Assembly: GCA_938011245.1 (NCBI GenBank)
Contig: CALLUJ010000009.1
Location: forward strand, 1-45,662
Length of the DNA: 45,662 nucleotides
Direction: 5' to 3'
Source of the DNA: an uncultured Aquimarina sp.
GTDB lineage: Bacteria > Bacteroidota > Bacteroidia > Flavobacteriales > Flavobacteriaceae
The notes under the pieces were generated by a model. It did not search any database and had not been told where the DNA came from. It saw only the letters and a list, made by a program, of their open reading frames with translations. The position numbers were made by a program, and so were the translations under genes. Shown here piece after piece: positions 1 to 8,384 of the stretch; position 1 is the first letter of the stretch; each line of letters opens with the position of its first letter.

Positions 1-198
1 GGTTAATAGAGTAATCAGTAATTCAAAGAAAATGCTCTTAGGCATTCATCACAATGTAATTAATGAAAAGTATATTCAAAATTATTTCAACGAGTTTTGT
101 TATAAATTCAATAGAAGATATTTTGGAAACCTTTTACATGATAGGTTGGTTGTTGCTGCTATAACTAACACCTGGGATTAATTGCGGATAGTCATATT
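1..198 (+). mobile_element. Right-hand end of an IS1595/ISXO2-like insertion sequence
   Basis: The first 198 bases match, in inverted orientation, the last 155 bases of the window (45508-45662). The match ends abruptly at 198, just after the transposase stop codon, so 198 is taken as about the element's outer end. Over the shared 155 bases I count four mismatches, all within eight bases near 137-144. The 5' part of the element lies outside the window. Bases from 199 on share nothing with the sequence flanking the other copy, so no target duplication can be assigned from one end. Confidence 0.75.
2..181 (+). CDS. IS1595-family (ISXO2-like) transposase, C-terminal 59 residues only
   Basis: An open frame runs in from the left edge and stops with TAA at 179-181. 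It holds the features that close ISXO2-like transposases: an HH pair (GIHHNV), then an asparagine/phenylalanine-rich NEFCYKFNRR block and a final DRL segment. In this family the DDE-type RNase H-like domain ends with that block, so this is the catalytic C-terminus. The start and the rest of the gene are off the window, so whether the copy is intact cannot be judged. The partial copy at the right end differs by LLFDRL instead of LLHDRL. Confidence 0.7.
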   Translation, partial: VNRVISNSKKMLLGIHHNVINEKYIQNYFNEFCYKFNRRYFGNLLHDRLVVAAITNTWD

Positions 199-297
199 CT
201 TTATTTTAAAAGACACTATATTACTTTACAAAGTAAAAGAGTTAGCGCAAGAAAAACATTAAACTTTTGAAAAATGCTAAAATCAATAATTTATATT

Positions 298-594
298 CTA
301 AATATGCTCGCTCATTAATGCAATAAGCGTATTAGCATCTTGTTCTCCGTTTTGACGCCAAACCATTTCTCCATTTTTATAAATCATTAAGGTAGGTACT
401 CCATTTACACGAAGTGCATTAGCTAATTCTTCATTTTTATCTACATTAATTTTAATTACCTTTCCTTTATCTCCAATAGCTGCTGCAACATCTCGAAGCA
501 CAGGATTCATAGCTTTAGACATTTCACTCCAATCGGTAAAAAAATCTAAAAGTACAGGTTTTGTAATATCTATTAATTCTCCAAATTTAGACAT
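298..594 (-). CDS. Thioredoxin-fold protein lacking the CxxC active site
   Basis: A 98-residue single thioredoxin domain with no signal peptide, so probably cytoplasmic. The fold is recognisable from the beta-3 stretch (VLLDFFTDW, residues 14-22), the central strand with VDKNEELA, and the cis-proline loop GVPTL (Pro67). The active-site position after Trp22 reads S-E-M-S, so both redox cysteines are serines and no disulfide exchange is possible there. I recall similar cysteine-free thioredoxins in other Flavobacteriaceae, which would make this a conserved binding or scaffold protein and not a decayed gene. The upstream in-frame GTG at 600 is possible, but ATG at 594 fits the family start. The intergenic DNA upstream (600-800) is very AT-rich with no clear promoter. 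Confidence 0.85.
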   Translation of the reverse strand: MSKFGELIDITKPVLLDFFTDWSEMSKAMNPVLRDVAAAIGDKGKVIKINVDKNEELANALRVNGVPTLMIYKNGEMVWRQNGEQDANTLIALMSEHI

Positions 595-782
595 GGCCAC
601 TTAATTCTAAATGAAATTTGTACTTATAAAGTACTTTTCTACAATATTAAATACATTGTAACTTATACAATAAAAAATTGTTTTTAGCTGTAATATATTC
701 ATAAACAATATATGAATAACGTAATTATTCATATAATTATATAAATATAATATTTTATATAAGAAACTTCAAAAATTGACCT

Positions 783-799
783 TCTAAAGATTTTTTAGA
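783..799 (-). terminator. Weak hairpin after the TolC gene
   Basis: Six-base arms TCTAAA/TTTAGA with a five-base loop lie just past the TolC stop on the minus strand. A T-rich stretch follows a few bases later. The stem is all but two A/T pairs, so this is a weak candidate terminator for the efflux operon. Confidence 0.35.
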
Positions 800-806
800 G
801 TAAGAA

Positions 807-2123
807 TTAATTTACTTTTCCATTAATATACAATTCTAGTAACTTTAACTTAAATAACAAATCGTATTTTGCTTGGTTTAGCTGCAGCTTTCGATTTTGT
901 AGCCTAATTTGTGCTTGTGTAAAGTCTAAAGAATTACTAATTCCAACTTCAAATCTGTTTTTTGCATATTCGTATGCTTGTTTACTAGCTAAAACTGCTT
1001 TTTTTGATGCTTCAAAGGCTTTATTACTAGCCTTAGCATCTAAGTATGCCTGATAAACGTCTTGCGTAATTCTTTGTTCTGTTTGTAACAATTGATATTC
1101 GCTACGCAATTTACTTACTTTAGACTGCTTTACTGAATTTCTATTCCGTAAGCCATTAAAAAGCGGCACATCTAACGAAAATCCATAATTAAATCCATAG
1201 TTATTGTCTAACTGAGTAAAAAAACTTTCATTAGACCGTCCTAGTTCACTAGTTGTAAAATTTGCAAATGCAGAGATTGAAGGGTATAAATTTCCCTTAT
1301 TAATTTTTATTTGTTGATCTGCTAGCACAATATTTTGTTCTGCTAACTTTACTTCATTTCGCGTACTAAGCACTTCACTTAAAAGGCTTTTTATTGGCTT
1401 TTCTATAACCGCTAATTCGCTAAAAGTAGCGTTAATTTTTTTTACTTCAAATACAGTATCAAATTCAAGATTCAACAGTTGTTTTAATCCTGTTTTAGAA
1501 ATTAACACACTATTTTCTGCATTGGCAATATTCTGTAAATCGGTAGCCGACGTAGCTTCTAATTCTAAAATATCTCCTTTGGGTAAATTTCCTGCATCAA
1601 TAAGTTTTTGAGTTCTATTTATTTGTTCTACCGTTAATAAATGTTGTGTTTTTAAGACTTCTAAATTTTCTTGTTGAAGTACTACTTGTAAATAGCTATT
1701 AGCAATTCGTAAACGAATGTTATCTTTTGTTGTATTGATATTGTATTGATTTGCTATTTTTTGAAGCTTTGCTTGTTGTAATCTGTAGTAATTTTGAAAT
1801 CCAGAAAAAACAGGAACACTAGCACTTAACGAATAGTTTGAATTTCGCACTGTTGTTCTTTCATTGGTATTAGTAATCGGATTTCTACTTAATCCACTAT
1901 TCCACGTATTTCGTGCTCTTGCATTAATATTAGGAGTATAAGAGCCATAAGCATTTTTTATAGCTATACTAGCATCTTGCAAACTTAACTCTTGTTGTTT
2001 AACCTGCAAGTTGTTAATTACTGCATATTCCATACAGTCTTCTAAAGACCATACTTTTGAGGTTTGTTGTGCCTTGGAAATTAAGGTAATTCCTATGATT
2101 AGTAATAAACTAATTTTTTTCAT
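807..2123 (-). CDS. TolC-family outer-membrane efflux channel
   Basis: A 438-residue outer-membrane factor and last gene of the five-gene efflux operon. It should form the trimeric channel that carries substrate from the periplasmic adaptor through the outer membrane. The start at 2123 gives a clean signal peptide (MKKISLLLIIG... ending at SKAQQ); the frame is open 39 bases further, but that extension would bury the signal peptide. Two long coiled-coil repeats of the OEP type are visible, each with LxxAxxxIxxA-like heptads, and the second repeat has the usual R-F-x-x-G-I-S-N-S-L-D-F turn near the C-terminus. The substrate cannot be read from the sequence. Confidence 0.9.
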   Translation of the reverse strand: MKKISLLLIIGITLISKAQQTSKVWSLEDCMEYAVINNLQVKQQELSLQDASIAIKNAYGSYTPNINARARNTWNSGLSRNPITNTNERTTVRNSNYSLSASVPVFSGFQNYYRLQQAKLQKIANQYNINTTKDNIRLRIANSYLQVVLQQENLEVLKTQHLLTVEQINRTQKLIDAGNLPKGDILELEATSATDLQNIANAENSVLISKTGLKQLLNLEFDTVFEVKKINATFSELAVIEKPIKSLLSEVLSTRNEVKLAEQNIVLADQQIKINKGNLYPSISAFANFTTSELGRSNESFFTQLDNNYGFNYGFSLDVPLFNGLRNRNSVKQSKVSKLRSEYQLLQTEQRITQDVYQAYLDAKASNKAFEASKKAVLASKQAYEYAKNRFEVGISNSLDFTQAQIRLQNRKLQLNQAKYDLLFKLKLLELYINGKVN

Positions 2124-2208
2124 GATAATACTCTTTGTGTTATTGGAGAACTTTTTAAACACTTTTTTAGTTATAAATAACCTTCAAAAAATATTAATTA
2201 CACTATGA

Positions 2209-3348
2209 TTAATGTTTACTTCCATGTCCTTTTTCACCTTTTTTAGTTTCCGGTTTTCCTAGTGCATTCCAAACTTTTATATTATCGTTTTCAGAAATTC
2301 CTTTCTTTACTTCTACTTTAATTCCATTACTAATACCCAACTCTATCTCTCTTTTTTCAAATTCTTGTTCTCCTACAGCTACTTCTACATAAGGTTGTTT
2401 AGTCTTTCTATCATACTGAAGTAACGACTCTTTAAGTGTTAAAACATCTATAACCTCATCCAAAATAATAGAAGCATTAGCACTTAAGCCTGCTCGGATT
2501 TCGTCTGTGTTTTTTATACTCAATTTAGATTCTATATCAAATTGTACCGCTCCATTAGCCATTGCTCCTTTAGGTGCTATATAATCTAGTTTTGTTTCGT
2601 ATTGTTTATTGGGCATTGCTCCTATAGTAATTTTTATAGGCATCCCTTCTTTTATTTTTCCTACTTCGCTTTCATCTACTTTTCCTTTAAATATCATTTT
2701 AGAGGTATCTGCTAAAGAAGCTACTAAAGTCCCTGCATTAAAGCTATTTGTTTGCACTACTTGATTTCCTTCTTTTAGCGGCACATCTAATACAATACCA
2801 CTAATGGTAGATTTAATTACCGTTTGTGCCAAGTTTCCTAATCCTTTGGTTGTCCCTGTTTTTACAATTTGAAAATTTTCGTTTGCAGATCGGTAGGATT
2901 GTTCTGCTCTTTCGAATTGAGCTTTAGTATTATCAAAATCGTTAGCTGATATTACTCCTTGATTAAATAATTGTTTCTGACGCTCGTATATTTTTTTCTG
3001 ATTATTTAACTCTATTTTTGCTTGCGCTACTCCATTTCTAGAAGATTGCACGTTTTGTATATTAGGTACTACTTTAATTTGGGCTATGGGGTCTCCTAAC
3101 TTTATTTTATCCCCAGCTTTTACAAAAATCTTATCTACAATTCCCGAAATATTAGGTCTAATAGCAACCTCTTCTTCTGGAATAATGCTTCCCGTAGCAA
3201 CGGTACTTAATGTAACATTTCCTATTACTCCCTGCTTAGTAGCAAACTCTACATCTTTTTTTTGATTCCTTTTCCAAAAGAAAAATAACCCTACTCCAAA
3301 GGCAAGGACAATTATCGTTAGAATAACAATAGTTCTAGTATATTTCAT
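2209..3348 (-). CDS. Periplasmic adaptor (HlyD/MacA-type membrane fusion protein)
   Basis: A 379-residue protein anchored by one N-terminal membrane segment (about residues 7-26). A biotinyl-lipoyl-like half-domain (GSIIPEEEVAIRP, then IFVKAGDKI), a coiled-coil hairpin rich in Q/K/N (about 100-165), the second lipoyl half and a beta-barrel domain follow in the usual order. It would join the ABC permeases in the inner membrane to the TolC channel. The gene lies 24 bases after the second permease and 85 before tolC, in the same operon. The C-terminus is Lys/Gly/His-rich (KKGEKGHGSKH), which is not typical; metal binding is only a guess. Confidence 0.9.
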   Translation of the reverse strand: MKYTRTIVILTIIVLAFGVGLFFFWKRNQKKDVEFATKQGVIGNVTLSTVATGSIIPEEEVAIRPNISGIVDKIFVKAGDKIKLGDPIAQIKVVPNIQNVQSSRNGVAQAKIELNNQKKIYERQKQLFNQGVISANDFDNTKAQFERAEQSYRSANENFQIVKTGTTKGLGNLAQTVIKSTISGIVLDVPLKEGNQVVQTNSFNAGTLVASLADTSKMIFKGKVDESEVGKIKEGMPIKITIGAMPNKQYETKLDYIAPKGAMANGAVQFDIESKLSIKNTDEIRAGLSANASIILDEVIDVLTLKESLLQYDRKTKQPYVEVAVGEQEFEKREIELGISNGIKVEVKKGISENDNIKVWNALGKPETKKGEKGHGSKH

Positions 3349-3372
3349 TTTTTATATAATTGACTTTATTTT

Positions 3373-4644
3373 TTATTCTGTACGTAACGCCTCAATAGGC
3401 TTAATTTTAAGTGCTGTTTGTGCTGGAATAAGCCCTGCTAATAGTCCACATATTATTAAAATAACTAAAGCTATTGCAATGGTTAGTATATCTACACTTG
3501 GGTTTACTAACAAGCCTTCTTCTCCTGTTTGGTTATCCAAAAAGTAATTTACTAAAAAGGAAACAAACGCTGCAAAAGCTACTCCTGCCATTCCTGAAAC
3601 TATAGTTAAAAATAACGACTCTAATAAAATTTGTTTCCGAATATTTCCTGGGGTAGCTCCTAAAGCTCTACGTACTCCTATCTCTTTAGTTCGCTCTTTA
3701 ATTACAATTAGCATAATATTACTTACCCCTATTATTCCCGATGCTAAAATTAGGATGCCTACAAAATAGGATACTATTTTTAAGGTTAAAAATAACATCG
3801 AAAATTTAGAGAAAAATTTATTTAAATCGGAATGACCAATAGCCCTATCGTCTTTTGGATGGATCTTATGTCTTTTTCGTAATAATGCAAAAATATCTTC
3901 TTTAATTTCGGAAATAGATTGGTTTTTATTTGCTGTAATAAAAAAGTATCTAACGCGATCTGCTTTATTAAATACTTGAGAAAATGTTGTAAAAGGAATA
4001 TGGATATTTTTTTGAGCATCAATACTTTTTTTACCTCTCATGGATTCGTCTTTATAAACTCCAACCACTTTAAAATTAACGCCTTGAATTTTAATATTAC
4101 TTCCTATTACTTTATCTCGGTCTTCTTTATCGTATAGTTCTTCTACGATTGCCCAACCTATAATTGCTATTTTTCGTTTATCGTCTATATCTTTTTGGTT
4201 AATAAATCTTCCTTGCTCTATTTTTAAAGATTTTTGTAATAAAATTTCTGGAAAATCTGCTTCTACCGAAAAAGACCCCGTATTCAATTTGTGAACTATA
4301 ACATTAGAAGCCCCCCAACCTCCAAGTCTATTCCTTGGTGACACAATATCTAAACCTTTAATATTACGCTTTATAGCTTCTGCATCTTCCAGCTTAAAAC
4401 TGTATTTTCTGTTTTTAGGTAATCCTTTATATTCTTTTGAAACACCTTGAGCCCATACAAAAATAGAATTGGTGGATATTCCTTCAAATTTTTTATTAAC
4501 TCCGTTTTGAAAGCCTTGGGAGGCGGAAAGCAATAGTATTAAAATGAAAATTCCCCAGAACACTCCAAAAGCAGTAATTATTGTTCTAAATCCATTGGAG
4601 GTAATAGACTCTAAAATTTCTTTCCACAAATCTTTATTAAACAT
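3373..4644 (-). CDS. MacB/FtsX-type ABC permease (second of pair)
   Basis: A 423-residue permease with the MacB layout: one N-terminal transmembrane helix, a large periplasmic MacB_PCD domain (about 50-250), then three C-terminal helices carrying the FtsX signature (SNIMLIVIKERTKEIGVRRALGA and a GLLAGLIPA end). I chose the ATG at 4644 because the protein then starts MFNKDLWKEI, aligning with [10 protein letters not shown] of its neighbour; an ATG three codons earlier (4653) would overlap that neighbour by 8 bases. The gene is a diverged paralogue of the upstream permease, so the two probably form a heterodimer around a dimer of the separately encoded ATPase. Confidence 0.9.
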   Translation of the reverse strand: MFNKDLWKEILESITSNGFRTIITAFGVFWGIFILILLLSASQGFQNGVNKKFEGISTNSIFVWAQGVSKEYKGLPKNRKYSFKLEDAEAIKRNIKGLDIVSPRNRLGGWGASNVIVHKLNTGSFSVEADFPEILLQKSLKIEQGRFINQKDIDDKRKIAIIGWAIVEELYDKEDRDKVIGSNIKIQGVNFKVVGVYKDESMRGKKSIDAQKNIHIPFTTFSQVFNKADRVRYFFITANKNQSISEIKEDIFALLRKRHKIHPKDDRAIGHSDLNKFFSKFSMLFLTLKIVSYFVGILILASGIIGVSNIMLIVIKERTKEIGVRRALGATPGNIRKQILLESLFLTIVSGMAGVAFAAFVSFLVNYFLDNQTGEEGLLVNPSVDILTIAIALVILIICGLLAGLIPAQTALKIKPIEALRTE

Positions 4645-4645
4645 G

Positions 4646-5896
4646 CTATTCATCTCGTAAAGCTATTATGGGTTTAATTTTTGAAGCCTTACGAGCAGGA
4701 ATATAGCCTGCAAATGCACCTGCAATAATAAGCATCAAAACTGTAATTACAGCTACACTAAATTCTACTTTAGGATTTATAATAAAATCGTTTTCAATAC
4801 GAGGACCTACAATTTCTAAAAGAGTTAATGCGACAAATAATCCTACAAAACCAGATGTTGTAGTTATAAAAATAGATTCGTGCAATATCATTGCAACTAT
4901 GCTTTTAGGTTGAGCGCCTAAGGCTTTGCGAATTCCTATTTCTTTAGTGCGTTCTTTTACTATAATAATCATAATATTACTAACACCTACAATACCCGAA
5001 AGCAAGGTTAAAATCCCAATCCCCCAAAAGAAAATCTTCATTCCAGTATTCATTAAATAAATATCTTTACCTCCTTTTAAAGCGTTATAAAACCTAATGG
5101 CTCTATCGTCTTCCGGATGAATATTATGCGATTTTTTAAGGTTGGCAATTACCATTTCTCCAAATTGATTTGATTTTGCTAAAGCTTTATCATAATCTTC
5201 ATCTGGGTTTATAGTAAACTGAAAACTTCCAGCATTATTCGTATTGTCATAAAGCTGCACCATCGTAGAATGAGGCGTAAACATATAGGTATCTTCTCTT
5301 TCCCCTCCATTATCTTCGGTTACTCCAATTACAGTATATTTTACGTCATTAATCGTAATTCTTTTCCCTATAGCTTTATCGTGTTTTCCTTTAAATAAAT
5401 CGGCCACAATTCTTGTTCCTAGGACTACTACTTTTGCTTTTTCTATTAAATCTTTTTCCGATAGATATCTTCCTGCAATTAAATACGCATTTTCTAATTG
5501 CATATGGTCCGGCATTACTCCAAAAAGAATATACACTCCATTTTTATCTTCAAAACTGGTTTGTGCATTATATCTTTTAAAATTTGCCGTTTGGTACTGT
5601 ATATCATCTTCAAAACTACTTGTAATATTATTATAGTCTTTAATATTCAATTTTATTTTTCTATTAGGGTTTAAGCCGTTATACTCTTTCCCTGTAAAAC
5701 GCCCTGCAAAGTATAGTTTAGTAGGGATATCCCCTTCAAACTGCTTTTTAGTCCCTCTTTTTAAACCTTCTGCAACTCCTAGTAAAATAATTAATATGAA
5801 AATACCCGAACTTACGGAAAGTCCTGTAAGCACAGTTCTAAGTGGATTTTTAGCAATGGTTTCAAATATTTCTTGCCAACGCTCTATATTAAACAT
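4646..5896 (-). CDS. MacB/FtsX-type ABC permease (first of pair)
   Basis: A 416-residue permease with the same plan as the next gene: N-terminal helix, periplasmic MacB_PCD domain, three C-terminal helices with the motif SNIMIIIVKERTKEIGIRKALGA and an end GAFAGYIPARKASKIKPI. Its start overlaps the ATPase gene by 8 bases, indicating translational coupling. In MacB itself the ATPase and permease are one chain and one permease forms a homodimer; here the parts are split and the permease is duplicated, the common Bacteroidota arrangement. MacB-type transporters work as mechanotransmission pumps moving substrates out of the periplasm; the cargo here is unknown. Confidence 0.9.
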   Translation of the reverse strand: MFNIERWQEIFETIAKNPLRTVLTGLSVSSGIFILIILLGVAEGLKRGTKKQFEGDIPTKLYFAGRFTGKEYNGLNPNRKIKLNIKDYNNITSSFEDDIQYQTANFKRYNAQTSFEDKNGVYILFGVMPDHMQLENAYLIAGRYLSEKDLIEKAKVVVLGTRIVADLFKGKHDKAIGKRITINDVKYTVIGVTEDNGGEREDTYMFTPHSTMVQLYDNTNNAGSFQFTINPDEDYDKALAKSNQFGEMVIANLKKSHNIHPEDDRAIRFYNALKGGKDIYLMNTGMKIFFWGIGILTLLSGIVGVSNIMIIIVKERTKEIGIRKALGAQPKSIVAMILHESIFITTTSGFVGLFVALTLLEIVGPRIENDFIINPKVEFSVAVITVLMLIIAGAFAGYIPARKASKIKPIIALRDE

Positions 5897-6590
5897 ATAA
5901 AGATGCTTTTTTAGGCTCTATACGTGTATCGTCTATAATAACTCCGTCTTTGAGGTTTACGATTCTTTTAGTCATTTCTGCTATATCTGGTTCGTGTGTT
6001 ACAATTAAAATAGTTTTCCCTTCATCGTTAATTTTTTGAATTAATTCCATTACTTCATAAGAGGTTTTAGTATCTAAGGCACCTGTAGGCTCATCTGCCA
6101 ATAATACTTTAGGATCTGAAGCTAAAGCACGAGCTATAGCTACACGCTGTTTTTGTCCTCCAGAAAGTTCATTAGGTAAATGTCCCGACCACTTAGCTAA
6201 GCCTACTTTTTCTAAATAATACATAGAACGCTCAAAACGTTCTTTTCTATTTACGCCTTGATAATACAAAGGCAAAGAAACATTATCTAATGCGGACTTG
6301 TAATTAATTAGATTAAACGATTGGAAAATAAACCCCAAAAACTTATTACGATATTGAGCAGCAACTTTTTCGTTGAGATTTCTAATTAAAGTTCCGTCAA
6401 GTGTATATGTTCCCTGATCTGCTTCATCTAAAATACCTAAAATATTAAGCAACGTGGATTTACCAGAACCAGATGATCCCATTATAGAAACTAATTCCCC
6501 TTCTTTTACTTCAAAATTAATTCCTTTTAAAACGTGAAGGGAATTCTCTCCCATTTGATACGACTTGTGAAGGTCTTGAATTTTGATCAT
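5889..6590 (-). CDS. ABC transporter ATP-binding protein (LolD/MacB type)
   Basis: A 233-residue ATPase and first gene of the efflux operon. Visible motifs: Walker [10 protein letters not shown] (about 38-46), Q-loop FQSFNL, signature LSGGQKQR, Walker [10 protein letters not shown] with the catalytic Glu, D-loop ALD and switch His in VTHEP. The length and the lack of extra domains match the MacB/LolD/FtsE subfamily. It powers the two permeases encoded immediately downstream. A TATATTTG element 22 bases upstream of the ATG is the likely -7 box. Confidence 0.93.
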   Translation of the reverse strand: MIKIQDLHKSYQMGENSLHVLKGINFEVKEGELVSIMGSSGSGKSTLLNILGILDEADQGTYTLDGTLIRNLNEKVAAQYRNKFLGFIFQSFNLINYKSALDNVSLPLYYQGVNRKERFERSMYYLEKVGLAKWSGHLPNELSGGQKQRVAIARALASDPKVLLADEPTGALDTKTSYEVMELIQKINDEGKTILIVTHEPDIAEMTKRIVNLKDGVIIDDTRIEPKKASLYV

Positions 6591-6612
6591 ACTTAGGATA
6601 TTGTGTGTGCAA

Positions 6613-6620
6613 CAAATATA
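6613..6620 (-). promoter_or_regulatory. Candidate -7 element for the efflux operon
   Basis: TATATTTG on the minus strand matches the Bacteroidota consensus TAnnTTTG and sits 22 bases before the ATPase ATG. No TTG is seen 17-23 bases upstream, so only half of the promoter is supported. Confidence 0.45.
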
Positions 6621-6784
6621 GTTTTCTATAAGTAAGCTGAATCTTTAAAAAATTATTCAGTATTGAGTCAAATTTATTTATATAACTTTAATTGCACGAA
6701 ATAGTGACAATAATTTATATAAACTTTAAGATATGTGAATAAAAACAGGTGTTTTATGTATTATCAATCTTCAATCGTTTTCTA

Positions 6785-6819
6785 TAAAAAAAAGATTTAT
6801 TACTCAAAACAGTCGAGTA
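6785..6819 (-). terminator. Candidate terminator of the oxidase-assembly operon
   Basis: On the minus strand a small hairpin (TACTC/GAGTA arms, 6801-6819) is followed, after a short AT stretch, by eight T residues. It lies about 50 bases past the small CxxC gene. A second AT-rich hairpin (arms AATCTAATAT/ATATTAGATT) lies between it and the stop codon, but its T-run is on the plus side. Confidence 0.4.
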
Positions 6820-6868
6820 TTGTACTTAAAAAGAAGTCCAATCTAATATCTAATTTTTGAATATTAGA

Positions 6869-7078
6869 TTATTTTTTATTATTTCGATATACTAAGTACC
6901 CAACCAAACCGACTAAAATATATGGGATTGCCATTAAATAAGTAATTCCATTATTAATGCCCTTTGCCATACCTCCGCCTCCTTCACTTTCCAACACAGC
7001 ACGACACATAGCACATTGCGAAAAAACACTTAACTTATGGAATAGAAAAAACAATATGATTATTATACTTTTTTTCAT
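6869..7078 (-). CDS. Small exported CxxC membrane protein of the SCO/DUF420 operon
   Basis: A 69-residue protein: signal peptide (to about residue 20), then Q-C-A-M-C-R-A at 21-27, a glycine run, one transmembrane helix (about 48-64) and a basic tail. The start at 7078 gives the signal peptide; the longer open frame up to 7156 overlaps the DUF420 gene and is rejected. After cleavage the CAMC pair would lie at the mature N-terminus on the periplasmic face. No characterised family is recognised. The position behind SCO and DUF420 genes, and the two cysteines, suggest a part in copper or haem delivery to cytochrome oxidase, which is inference from context. Confidence 0.75.
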   Translation of the reverse strand: MKKSIIIILFFLFHKLSVFSQCAMCRAVLESEGGGGMAKGINNGITYLMAIPYILVGLVGYLVYRNNKK

Positions 7079-7089
7079 TATTACTAAGA

Positions 7090-7656
7090 TTATACTGGAT
7101 AATAAGGAGAAATCATAACATACACTACAACTCCCGAGACTGCTACATAGAGCCATAAAGGAAATGTAATTTTAGCTATTTTTTTATGCCGCTCAAAATC
7201 TTGATTTATTGCTCTGGCATACGTAAACAATACAAACGGAATTACTACAATGGATAATAAAATATGAGTTAATAACAAAAAGTAATACATATAGGCAACC
7301 CCTCCTAAAGCAGCCCTTTCTACTTCGGAAACCACCCCATCATAGTTTGTATCTCCAAATTTTGTAGCATCCGCTGTAGCATGGTAGGCTACATATAATA
7401 TCAAAAATAATACTGAAAATATCATAGCCGTTTTAATAAACTTTTCATGAAGCCTTCTATTCCCTTTTTTAATCTGTACCACTGCTAATACTAATAATAC
7501 AGCGGTAACTGCATTAATTGTCGCATAAATTGGAGGTAAAAAGCCTAAACGTTCTACTCCTGGAATACGAACTTTAAATAACAAAGCTACAGCAATGGGG
7601 ATAATTACCGATAAAACTATAATTAACTTATTTTGTTTAGTGCCTACTACCGCCAT
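7090..7656 (-). CDS. DUF420 membrane protein, cytochrome oxidase assembly (CtaM/YozB-like)
   Basis: A 188-residue protein with five predicted membrane segments and the DUF420 set of membrane-associated histidines: RLHEKF, AYHATAD, LLTHILLS and ERHKK. The Bacillus and Staphylococcus member CtaM is needed to make functional heme-A-containing oxidase. The start overlaps the SCO gene by 20 bases, a sign of coupled translation. A hydrophilic insert (about 112-125, DTNYDGVVSEVERAALGG) between two helices resembles those in other Bacteroidota members. The role in oxidase assembly is assigned from family and neighbours. Confidence 0.85.
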   Translation of the reverse strand: MAVVGTKQNKLIIVLSVIIPIAVALLFKVRIPGVERLGFLPPIYATINAVTAVLLVLAVVQIKKGNRRLHEKFIKTAMIFSVLFLILYVAYHATADATKFGDTNYDGVVSEVERAALGGVAYMYYFLLLTHILLSIVVIPFVLFTYARAINQDFERHKKIAKITFPLWLYVAVSGVVVYVMISPYYPV

Positions 7657-8383
7657 CTTCTTTTAGTAATTTTTGTATGTCCTGCATTAAAATGCTAATC
7701 TGTTCTTCTTCTCCGTTACTCGCTATTTTTTCTTCCAAACTTACTGTTCCTCGGTAATAAATAATTGGATTTCCAAACTGGTCGTACCTAGATCGTAAAT
7801 AACCTTGTTTATCTATCAAGGCAAAATAACCTGAATGCTCAAAACCTCCCGGGACTCCTTCATTTTCTTCTGCAAATATATTAAACCCTTTACGAGCCAA
7901 GTTATAAACTTGTTCTTTATCCCCTGTTAAGAAATGCCAATTTGGATGCGTAACTTTATACCTTTCTGCATACTTCTTTAATCGAGTTGGGGTATCGTAT
8001 TTTGGATTGATGCTAAACGAAGCAATTCCAAAATCGAGACGATCTTTAAATTTGTTTTGGACATTCACTAAATTTGAAGTCATTTTAGGACAAATAGTTG
8101 GACAACCTACAAAAAAGAAATCCACTACGGTTACCTTGCCTTTAAAATCATGATGAGTAATCACTAAACTATCTTGGTTCTGTAAAGCAAACTTAGGAAA
8201 TTTTCGCTTTATGGCGTCCGTTTCTAAATAGGCTAAAATGGTATTAGTTTTAGGGTTAACAGCGCTTAGACGATCATTTTTTACTATCCCATTATCTTTT
8301 ATTCGATCTACAATTTTTGGAATAGCATAAATTCCAAAGATTAATACAATAAACGAAACTCCTACATAAGAATACTTTTTCAT
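7637..8383 (-). CDS. SCO1/SenC copper chaperone for cytochrome c oxidase
   Basis: A 248-residue periplasmic protein held by an N-terminal membrane segment (about 4-24). It has a thioredoxin-like domain with the SCO copper site: C94-P-T-I-C98 (CxxxC) and the distal His183 in FEHSGYF. SCO proteins bind Cu(I)/Cu(II) through these three residues and load the CuA centre of oxidase subunit II. It lies one base after the preceding gene and overlaps the following one, so it is in the middle of a four-gene operon. The oxidase structural genes are not next to it in this window. Confidence 0.92.
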   Translation of the reverse strand: MKKYSYVGVSFIVLIFGIYAIPKIVDRIKDNGIVKNDRLSAVNPKTNTILAYLETDAIKRKFPKFALQNQDSLVITHHDFKGKVTVVDFFFVGCPTICPKMTSNLVNVQNKFKDRLDFGIASFSINPKYDTPTRLKKYAERYKVTHPNWHFLTGDKEQVYNLARKGFNIFAEENEGVPGGFEHSGYFALIDKQGYLRSRYDQFGNPIIYYRGTVSLEEKIASNGEEEQISILMQDIQKLLKEDGGSRH

Positions 8384-8384
8384 A

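Noticed and set aside
2124-2162. TolC start at 2162
   Set aside because: The 13 extra residues precede a clear signal peptide; ATG at 2123 is the better start.
2011-2208. Plus-strand frame of 65 residues opposite tolC
   Set aside because: It is antisense to the signal peptide region of tolC and has no sign of protein-like composition; many similar opposite-strand frames occur in this AT-rich window.
7079-7156. 95-residue form of the CAMC protein
   Set aside because: The extension overlaps the DUF420 gene and hides the signal peptide that starts at 7078.
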